Assembly (NCBI GenBank): GCA_016617855.1
Contig: JAECUM010009773.1
Location: 1 to 64,000 of the forward strand
Reading direction: 5' to 3'
Length of the DNA stretch: 64,000 nt
From: Megalonaias nervosa
Taxonomy: Eukaryota > Mollusca > Bivalvia > Unionida > Unionidae
A model generated the notes under the pieces. That model was given only the letters and a program-made list of their open reading frames with translations, did not search any database and was not told where the DNA came from. This document shows positions 1 through 10,600 of the stretch, piece by piece. Numbering within the stretch: the first letter of the stretch is position 1; the number at the start of each line of letters is the position of its first letter. Made by a program: the position numbers and the translations under genes.

Positions 1-239
1 TTTGTATTTTTGTTTGTTATGTAAATGCAAACCGACTTCAAATAAAATGTGCCTGTGTACATGTTTCAACCATCAATGAACTTCATGAACTTTAATTATT
101 AACGTTATTTATGGAACTTTTAAAATGACAGATTTGAAGAAATCCTTTTGGTAAAATATCGTGAAACTATTGCATAAGTTGTATTGGCATCTTGTCTTTG
201 TGAGGTAATTGAGTTTTTCTTGACATATAATAACCACAG

Positions 240-1440
240 GCCGATTGGAACATCGCTCGGCTATAGCCGTCAGGTCGTAAAATTACCTCGGCAATGGTTG
301 CTGGACTCTACATCAATTTGATATGTTTGGTGATTCGCATCTGGCGGAGTTCACAACATATGTTACGACAGCAAAAGCCAATATTATTCCGATTGTGACT
401 TTGTCTCCTTCCACCACTATGTGGAATTAGAATAAAATTTTTACTATGTATTCTCCACAGTTCTTTCTTAGTACCGCACTTTCCTTCCTGTCCTAATGAT
501 AATAAATCACATCTCATTCTAAAGTACCTACAAATATGAACTCACAGTGAAGTTTTTGTCATAGGTTCATCGGCATTTCTTTGAGAGGCTGGACTGTAAA
601 CAAAGCAATATACCATGGAACACATATTTCACTTTCGGATCATAACTAGAGCCTTATTACTCAATGGGAACTGTCGCAGAAAAACACACAGACAACCACA
701 CCATAAGCTCATATTCTAAAGAATAAACAATTACTTTAAATTTATACCAAGGATGCCTAAATTTAACTCTTGTATCACCACCAAAAGGAGGCGGGAAAAA
801 AAAAAAAGGAAAAAATGCTCTAAAATTAGACTGGGACTACTGAACCGGAATTAATAATTGTAAAACTGTTTCCATGTTGTACTCGGGTCACAATTATTAC
901 TTCCGGTTCAGTAGTCTGTCTATTTTTAGAACATTTTTTTCCCCCTCTCTCATTGTAGTGGTGATACTACAAGAGTTGGATTTATCATTCTTGGTATTGA
1001 TTTAAAAGTAATTGTTTATTCTTTAGAATTTGAGCATTATGATTTGGTTGCATATGTGTGTATTTCGGCGACAATGCACAGTGAATAATGAGGCACTGAT
1101 GCCAATCCGGAATTAAAATTTTGACGTATTGTATGGTGCTTTGTTTATGGTCCAGCCTCTCAAAAAAAAAAAAAAAAAAAAAAAACGCCACATAACTCAT
1201 CTCAAGTACTTCATGAATTCAAAAGAATTGTAAAATTAGACTTAATTTATTATGATTTGGACACAGTTCAGTACTTAGAAACAAATGTAGAGACTATGTA
1301 GAAAAAATTAGTTGTTACTTAGGTCCACTTCCATGTGAATGAAAGTAGTTTAGAATATAGTTCTCAAAGGCGACGAATTATGTCTGAGCATTCTATCCAG
1401 ACCTGACGGAAAAGGCCGAATGATATTCCGATCAGACCAT
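240..1440. repeat. Large diverged inverted repeat upstream of SPOUT1
   Basis: The clearest part is 580-1165: both arms carry GAGAGGCTGGAC, TAAAGAATAAACAATTACTT and ACTGAACCGGAA, meeting at a short loop near 862-890. Outside this, 241-530 read in reverse resembles about 1220-1440, including shared ACCTGACGG, GGCCGA and TATTCCGATC-like blocks. Each arm is therefore near 550-600 bp with moderate divergence. It could be a foldback transposon or an inverted duplication of the gene's own 5' flank. Poly-A of 24 bases follows the inner right arm at 1162-1185. Confidence 0.75.
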
Positions 1441-1598
1441 GGGATTGAGGTCAGTTAATATGTTGACATCCAGGTTATTGTCGAGCACATGAGCGAATAG
1501 CCGTGGATATTCCGATTGAAGCTTTACACACATGTAGTACCGGAATAATATTGTAACGTGTTTCCGATGTGGTAGCGTGCAACAAGTTTGATTTGTTT

Positions 1599-1640
1599 AT
1601 GGCTGAAAAAGAGAGAGAAAAGACTGAATCGTTCAAAAGC
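1599..1640 (+). CDS. SPOUT1: SPOUT1 exon 1 (start codon exon)
   Basis: ATG at 1599 opens 14 codons (MAEKEREKTESFKS) ending in phase 0 before a GTAATT donor at 1641. That phase matches the phase-0 start of exon 2. An in-frame TAA lies at 1554-1556 with no ATG between, so this is the first usable start. The charged, lysine/glutamate-rich peptide suits the N-terminus of the family, and the resulting total of 378 aa is near the expected length. The donor is only moderate and the -3 base is T, so a different first exon remains possible. Confidence 0.62.
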
Positions 1641-4600
1641 GTAATTCAGTATAACCTTTCTATGTCTGTCTCTCGATCTAATGTCCTTGGTCACTCTTAG
1701 CAGTTTAGCAATGTACAGATCTGTCTACCTCTCCCCAATCCCCCTACCCCATGTCACGAATAGACTTTTTCTAATCACATTTAATATGCTGTTGCTGGAA
1801 AATTATATCGAACTTCACGTGCGTGTACAGTAAAAGGGAGTTAATTGTATAAAATTATTCAGGGCTCGCATTTAACGTGCGTATGCTAGTGAATATACCA
1901 GAGGAACCCAGCACATTATTGGAAGAAGAAGAAATCGGAGTTGTGGAAAATTCAAGTTGATATTTCAAGATTCTGGCATATTTGGCGAGTAATAAATTTT
2001 GTGTCCAGTGATATACAGAAGATCATTACTAAAACTCCTTTAAGTATGCAAATTAAGCAGATACACACGCATATGTACAATCACGTCGGCCAATTCTGCG
2101 CGTCGGGTAATTCTGCTCAACGATATTCCCGTAAACATTGGAGCACGTGTTGTTTTTGGTCGAATATCCAGTCTGTATCAAGAAAGAACGATCGTCCTTT
2201 TATGAAGGAAGTGATATTCATAAAGTGTACAAAAATATCCCACATTTCTATCCTAACTGCATATGAAAATGTGATTTAAATGTCAGCATGAAGACCCACT
2301 CCATGACCATGACCGTCTTGAACTTATAACCCAGAAAATCCTATTTACTATGTATCTTTTAGAATCATAAAATAAATACATTATATAAAAGATAGAAATG
2401 TATACTGCATTTTAATCCAAGTTTTCAATTTTGCAAGAAGTTGTCCCACACATAGTTTTATCATCTGGTATACAACATGTCAACTTGCTGCTAGAACGGG
2501 ATTCTCAAGAAATTCCCTGGCACATAGTCTGTTTCTAAATTCTTTAGTATTTTTTTTTTTCTCCATAAACAAGAAGTTGTAAACACATTACATCCTATTC
2601 ATTATTGCTCCTCTTGAACATAATAGCTTTTTTTTTTATATAAAATGCAGAAGTGTACTAATTTTTTTACATGATCAGTTTAGTTTGCCTAGTATCTCTT
2701 GCTATTTATTGGCATTGTTACCTTGAATTTTGTAAATCAGCTACAAACCTGACCTAATTACTCGACCAAAATGCTGACAGAAACAGTCCAAATTAATGTA
2801 TTTCATTTCCATAGCCCAATTAATAAACATGACATCTTTTCAAAGCTATGCGCAGAATAGGCTGACATATCGCGAGTCAAAAAAACACGGGGGTGGTATC
2901 CGGTGTGTCCAAAATTAATATTATTTTGAACAGAATATTCTAGTGACAATTGTCTCTTTTCAAATGGTAAGCATTGCAGTATTTTATTTTCATCAATCGG
3001 TCAAATTCGGTATGCATTTTGTTTCAGTATTGTTGACGGAAACCTTAGATGCGCAGAAAAGTCTGACAGCATTAAATTATGCAAGATACACATGCATAAT
3101 TCCAAAACCTAAACAAAACGTGCTTTGGCATTGATTACATTACCATAAAATAAGCTCTTCAGCATGCAGCCAAATACATGTACTGTGGCCAAGATACTTC
3201 TTTTGCATCCAGTCTTTTGATAATAAATGCAAAATTATTTCTCCCATGTTGTCTTCATTTATGTAAAATATGTTATTGCATCTCTCCTGTTGAATTGTTT
3301 TATTAGTATTTTTTGTAGGACAGCCAATTGCGGATGTTTGTGGTGCATATTATTCTGACTTTGCCCCAAAATGAAATGGTTGATCCTAATATGTTTTTAT
3401 TCAGTCTGGCGTGATTGTTTATTAGCATCTCACATGTTACTGTCCAGATATACAAACATGTGCGATATTGATTAGTTTGGTTCTGCATGACAGTGACAGC
3501 ATCCAAAAAAATGTATTAGACAATAGTTGGCCCATTATTATTTTGAAAATGCATCAGTTTGGTTTTATGAAGACTTAGCAGTTTTGATTAATATTTTGGT
3601 TTAAATCTCTGATCATTGATTCTTTTTAACTTGGTCAGATTGTAGCAGAGAATTTGTATGGTGTTTTTTTTTTTTAAACTCTTGTACAAAGTCAGTAATC
3701 AGTTTTTTAATCTACATTGGTTTAAGGGCTTCCATGAAAACCAATTTCTATGTTGCGGTCATACATCAGGGTTTGTAGTCATAATTGGATGTAACAAATC
3801 TGGCTGTTCACATTTGAGTTTTTGTTCAAGTTCAGCCTGTAATACTAATTGGGTGTGGAGGTACTAGACTGCACATATTCATATTCTAAAATAGGTCTTA
3901 CTTAACCTTTGAAAACTAGTTCTTCCACATGATGTGGGCAGTATGATAAGTTGGTCATAATGGGCCAAAAGTTTGATTTGTCTTGGAGCATATTTCATGT
4001 ATTTGGAGATTCCATTTAATTTGTGATGGCTAAATATTTTATTCTGGTTGAGATTTTTGAAAGATGTTTCTTCCAGGGAATATGACATTTTAATAGGGTC
4101 AAAATGATACACCTTGGCCACATATTGATATGATTCATGATACACAGCCTACGATATGCTATATTATAGATACACATATCAATTTGATTTGATATCTTTT
4201 CATCTTTAGAAGGTCTGTCAGTGGTAGGGTGGTACCCTTTTATGCGTTAACATCTTGGTTGTATTTCTGGTATGCAGATTACAGACATAGATTTATCATC
4301 GCTTCATTCTCATCCTTGACAAGATTAAAAAAATATTTTCAAACACTAACAGTGTCAGTAATTTCAATTCATCCTTTTTATGACATTTCACACTGCTTTA
4401 TTTGATCAGATGCAGGACTTATTTTGGTTACAACACCTTTTGTTTTGTACTGCATGAATGCTTTAAAAACATCTTATTTAATGTCATCACATAAATCTGA
4501 ACAGTATTACGGTGTTATCTTCAAAACAGAAGAAATAGTGCAATTTCCTCCTGCAAGGAACATCTTTAGAACAAGTCCAAGTGTGGGAGCAGAGACGACT

Positions 4601-7600
4601 AATAACCAAATTCTGTACACTGCAAATACAAAACAACAACAGTGTACTCATTTTTGTCAGTGAAAAAGGAAATTATTTACAACACCTGGACCCCTTTTGC
4701 AAATTAAGACAAGATGACTATAACTCATGTAGATTGCAATATGATTTCTTGCCGATTCTGTGCTAATGTTTTTTTGTCCCTTGCAACATTCAGTAACTGA
4801 TTACATATATCAACATAAAAGGAGATATTCCAGATTTGTTCCCCATGTACGATTTAAGTACTGTTCAGATCATTTAACAGACACTTTGGCACAAAGCTTA
4901 TCTTTTGCTTTGTATCTATTTGGATGCTTCAGGTTTGTCACATGGTGAATAAGCTACAGTTCATTATTGTTGGTAGTTATTGTTTTTCCTTGGACTTGAA
5001 GAAACAATAATCATCAATTAGAATTTTATGTAACATACTTCACTGCATGACACACCAAAAAATGTGTTGCCTTCAAATTCAATCCAAGTAGACAAGGTAA
5101 AAAGCAACAGAGAAGCTTTGCAGAAAAGTAGTTATTAAATGTAAATTATTTAAATCATACATGAGGAACGTGTCTGGAATGTCTCCTTTATGTTAATATA
5201 TGTTATCAGTGGCTGAACATGCTGATGGAATAAAATAATTGGCATGGAATTGCAAGTTAGTTTCAGATTTCAAATCATTATGAGGCCATATTTCAGACCT
5301 GATGAACATTAAGATCTCAGGTGGGTTCAGTAATGAGCAAATTCCACACATTAATTAGGTGATCTTGGATCTTGTTGGCTGAGCATGTTAACACTCTGGA
5401 AACTGTATTTTTGATCCAGTTTTGATAAAACTTGCAGTATGCATTTATATCTTCAAGATCCTGGATTGATTTGATAATGATCCAAGCATATTAATGAAAT
5501 AATCTTGCATCTAGACAGATTAGTCATATGTCTGAACTAATTTTAATCAAACTTTTAGTATATGCTTATGTTGTTGAGATCTTGGATGAGTTTAATAACT
5601 GAGTGAGATCTACACATTTAATGAGGTGATCTGATTGCCTGAACTTGTTAACCTTCTGGAAGACTTTTTCTCGTTCTGATTTTGATCAAACTTGAAATAT
5701 AATCTTATAACATCAAGATCTTGGATGGATTCAGTAATGAGCAAGATCTATGCATAATAATGACATTTTTTGCATCTGATTTGCAGACCTTATTACCACT
5801 CTGGAAGATAGATTTCTGATCTGGTTTTGATCAGACTTGGAATAGATGCTTATATCATCAAGAACTCAGATGAGTTGAGTAATGATTGAGATTCACACAA
5901 TGAGTTTATTTTACATCTGATTAGCTGAGCTTGTTTTCCCATAGTAGGCCATGTTTGTGAGCCAGTTTTGATCACAGTTGGAATATATGCTTACAGTGTA
6001 ACGTTCTTGTGCAAGTTCACTAAAAGTGAGATGTACACATTAATACGTTGATCTTGCATCTGTTTGGAGTTGAGATTATTTCCTCTCTGGAAGCTATATT
6101 TCTGATACGATTTGGATCAAACTTGAAATAAGGCATATAGCAAGAAATTTTATAGGTTTGATGAGTGATATCCTTGCATACTAATGATGTTCTCTTGCAT
6201 TTGATTGGCTGATTTTATTTATCGCTCTGAGAGCTATATTTTTACATAATCTGCTTTTGATGCTTTTGTAATCAGGATCTTGGACAGTTTCATAGGAGCA
6301 AGGTTGATGCATATTAATGAGGTATTCTTGTATCTGATTGACTGGGCCTCTTACCACACTTAAAACTGAATTTTTAATAACTTGGGTTTATTATCATCAA
6401 TTTCATCATCTTGTATGACTTCAGTTATTAGGAAATTACAGTGCATATTAATTGTGCCTTCATCATTAGAAAGAATTTGATCAGGATATAGTACAAGTCT
6501 ACAGGATATAAAGTTTGGGAGATCAGTTACATAGGCTGTCTTCTTGCAATACTATCTAAGCCTGCTTAGTGAAATGGTGAACTGTTAAGGTATGTACACT
6601 AGGTGAGCAATATCAGGTCACCTTATTCCTCTTGTTTTTCTTGTTATTTGCCTTGTTTTACATTTTGGGGATAGACTTACATACCTCTTTTTTGTGTCAA
6701 TTAAAATAGCAAAATTAAGTTATGAAGGAGAGAAAACAGTTCAGCAGTGCTTACAGTTTTTCTATGTTCAAAATTATGACACATTTAAAACCGATTGAAA
6801 AGAAAAGTATTCTAGTTCCTTCTTAATCCCAAAGTCCTGGCTTACAGTATAGTGTAATAAATGTAACAGGTGAATAAATATGGCCAGTAGAAATAGGATG
6901 AGTTTTATTTTCTCCAACTGCATAAAAATGCAACTACTGAAAAAAGCTAGATTCTAGCCCTTTATATACATTAAGTTACATGTACCATATATGGTGTTAT
7001 GTCTTGAGGGTCCCTTTATATACATCAAGTTACATGTACCATATATGGTGTTATGTCGTGAGGATCATCTAAGGGACTTGAAAACCATAGTTCCTCCCAC
7101 AGGAAGTAGTTTATAGACAATGTTCTGATGTACACACTTTCAATGGCCTCGGTCATGTTTATAGTTTCTCTTCTAGAAATTTTAAAAATAATGTTGGTTT
7201 TTATATGTTACATATAAGCATTTTTGTGTATGGTTAGCTATGCTTTTGTCCTGCATGTCAGGCTACCCAAGTAAACGTTGCAAGGCTAGCATGAGGGTCT
7301 GTTACTTCCATAAGTTCAACTTTTCTCTCATCGAGATATGACTGATTACTAATGCATAGTAGAAGCCCCAGCCTGCTCAGCCACCTACTAACTAACATCA
7401 AAACTGTAGTTTTCCAAATAATTAGGTCAGTCCCAAATTGCATCTGATGAATTAATGATACATGGATTGTTTTTGTTATTTTAATTTATTCTCTTTACAG
7501 ACCCAAGAATGGAAAAAGCTGCGCCAAGAGAGTAAGTTGTCACATTTCTATAACCTTGACATAACTTTAACATATAATAAACTCAGATATGGTGTATCAA

Positions 7601-10600
7601 GTTATGTAAGACATTAACTCAGATATGGAGTATCAGGTTGTGTAAGACATTTAAAATGGTTGCTACATGAAGGAATAAAAAATACAGTCCTACATCAATG
7701 TCTAATAATGTCTTATGTTACTAAATACGTCCTCTGATATTTCTACAAATTGTGGAATTCTGGTTTTGTGCATGTTCAGATTTTAGGAGAATTTTTTTAT
7801 CTATTAGAAAATCTGAACCTATTTATCTTTCAGAAAATCAGTGCATACAGCATATTTATCTTTCAGAAAATCTGTAAACTTACCTTCCAGAAAGTATGTA
7901 CACTCCAGTGGACAAAGCATTTCTCCAAACAGTGTTATACAATCTAGTTCAGAGGACTTGGGCACTGCAGTTGTTCTTGACAATTTTAAGTTTGGAGATT
8001 CTTTACAGAATTTAGTGGAGTCATCCACCCAGAAAGTAGACTGTAATGTATTGTTAAGAAATCATTTTCAGTTGTAGAAGTTTACATTTGAAATGTGCAC
8101 ATACATATAAATGTTTTGGTAGTTTTGCTTTTAACATTTCACTTAAAGGAGACCAGAAATAAAAAATTTTCTTTTGTGTATGTAATTCTCTACAAATTTT
8201 AATTTGACTGTAATGTTTATAAATTACATATTTAGGCGGGTAGTGATTATATTGTGTGGAAGATACCATGATTCCGTAAATTGCCGAGTTTTTTTGAGTT
8301 TTGATGAGACGACAGATCCCGTGATCCCGTGACGCAATATTAATCAGTCCTCGAATAGAAACAGAAACATGGCGAGCAAGACAGACAGGAGGAGACCAGA
8401 TTTGGGTTGCATATTAAAAAGTTGAATCTGTTTCTGAGAGATGCTCATAACTATATCTGTTGAACTGTGTGTTAAGATTTTAAAAAAAGCAATGTAATGT
8501 TAAAATAAATACATATACATTGTGTGATGTGCAAAAATGTGATAAGGATTAATTGATGGTGCCCAATGTAAGAATTAAAAATTTACCACAATGCAATAAA
8601 TTCATTTAAGAAGGATGAGATTCAATCATATTATATGTAAATTACATATCCATTACCTACCCCCAACACACCACCTAAGGACTAATATTTTGAAAATATA
8701 CATCCAACACTGAAACGCAGAGAAATAATACTGAATTCTGGGCGAAGAGACTAGAACGGGTACCGACTTGTGTGTGAAACAGTATCCATTACCGGGGAGG
8801 TGTAAAAGGCATTGAGAACAGTTTTCATCAGTCATAACTTAAGCATTAGTTTTTCAAAAAAACCCACAAATAAATCTGCAAAGCAGAAATCATAATTAAT
8901 TAATTTAAACATTAAGAAGCTTCCTTCTTATGGTTCAATTACAGTGTATTTTACATGTAGGCTACAGTTAGCGTATTGATAAATCTGATAATACATACAT
9001 GTCTGGTATAATATTTTATGTACTGTACTGGTCAGTGCTCAAAGAAAAATTTTTTTTTAGGCACAGGCCCCGAGCTGGTGACTTGAATGAACTCAAAAGC
9101 CATGACTAGAATTCCAGAAGACCGGACAGTTCATACCTGTCAACTCTCAAGCTGGGAGAAAAAACCTCCTGATTTTGGGGGTATTTCCACACCTACCTCC
9201 CAATCTAGTAATATCTCCCAATTGTTTGCAGAGAACTCCAGATTATTATGTTCTGTCAGTCAATTTCATTTCTCAGAAAAAAAACAACACCAAACCATAC
9301 ATAAACAGATGTAACGTATGCAATCCACAGATGCCATATTCTATTTTATCACTTGTGGCTATTGTAGTGATGAAATCAGGGCTGGATTTAGGCATAAGCT
9401 AACCAAGCTACAGCTTAGGGCCTCACAGTCTGAAGGGGTCTCTCACAAATTTATTTTATACCAGATAGGGCCTCTACTGCTTCCCATAGCTTAAGGGCCT
9501 CGCTATGTCTAAATCCAGCACTGGATGAACTAATTAATATCACACGACAGTTCTTTTCTTCAATAAATAGAATGTTAAGATTAAACATTATTCACGTAAA
9601 TTTAAGATTTTTTAAAACCAATACAACAGTGCTATAGTAAAAAAAAAAAAAATTTAAAAAAATAAAATTGTCACCAATTAGCTTAAATCTCATGAATGAT
9701 CACTGTGAATGCTGTGTAATTTTCTCAGCAAACTAAATCGCATCTCCATTTCCACCAAAGAAACTCGGCCAGTTACCCACCCCCCGCCAATAATTCAGAA
9801 TAAATATTTTCATTCAGAAAACAGTGTTACATGCCTTAAGACTTAAACCTAAAGAAATAAGGTGGGACATAAAACGGGGATAAAAACAGTTGCCACATGT
9901 ATGGTAACTTGTGACTGCAGATTTGAACTGTCAAAATTGAAGTCCTATAGGCGTAAGTTACAACAAAATAGGGAATTGTTTATTTGCCAATCAGTTGCTG
10001 GTACTTACATATAAACACTGTGGAACATGGTCCGAACGGCATTCCATTTCTCAAGATAAAAACAAGGATAAGGATTAAGTGTTAGTCACACCGGCTTTAT
10101 TGCTTGTGTACTTAAGTCAAAACTTTAGCTATTTTGCAGTTTAGCCACAGCTGACCAGAATATGAAAAAAAGGGGCTTGTCCTGGGGGATTATAAGGCAT
10201 ATCACAGGGAGAAATGGTGCGTCCTTTGAGCGCTTGCACATTGGGGCAAGGGTTGGGGTCAACAATCGCCTCCCCTCAATTTCTGTTGTCAGCCAGTTAA
10301 TGTGAAACTTTGATTTTATACCTGACCTCTTTTCTTTTAATCGCTGCTTTTAAACTGCCCAAGGAGTAGTTTTATATCAGTTCCAATCACTACAGATTAC
10401 CATTTATATATACTACATGTAACCGGCATAGACTAAAAGGGGTTTTTTAAAAAAAATTAAAAATTTTTTTTAAGATTACTGAAAATTGTGTTTTCTCGAA
10501 ACACGACCGTGTCAGGGGTTTAGAATCTTAGTTTTAGCAAAACTTCCATTTCATTAAAATCAGATCTGAATTTCACCTAGGACAGTGGTGATTTGATTTA

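Larger units (their letters stand above)
1641..7500 (+). other. SPOUT1 intron 1
   Basis: It contains no supported exon. The first 3.5 kb is AT-rich sequence with short chance ORFs, and I recognise nothing in it. From about 5250 to 6480 there is a diverged tandem repeat listed separately. A 55-bp unit is duplicated at 6960-7070. Confidence 0.7.

Noticed and set aside
308..517. 69-aa minus-strand ORF
   Set aside because: It lies in the left arm of the large inverted repeat, and the corresponding right arm is not open. No recognised domain.
1941..2279. 112-aa plus-strand ORF
   Set aside because: No family resemblance, no splice or codon evidence, and it lies in SPOUT1 intron 1.
8366..8425. ATGGCGAGCAAGACAGAC as a possible SPOUT1 start
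   Set aside because: It lies downstream of exon 2, within the TTAA transposon, and the frame stops after 18 codons.
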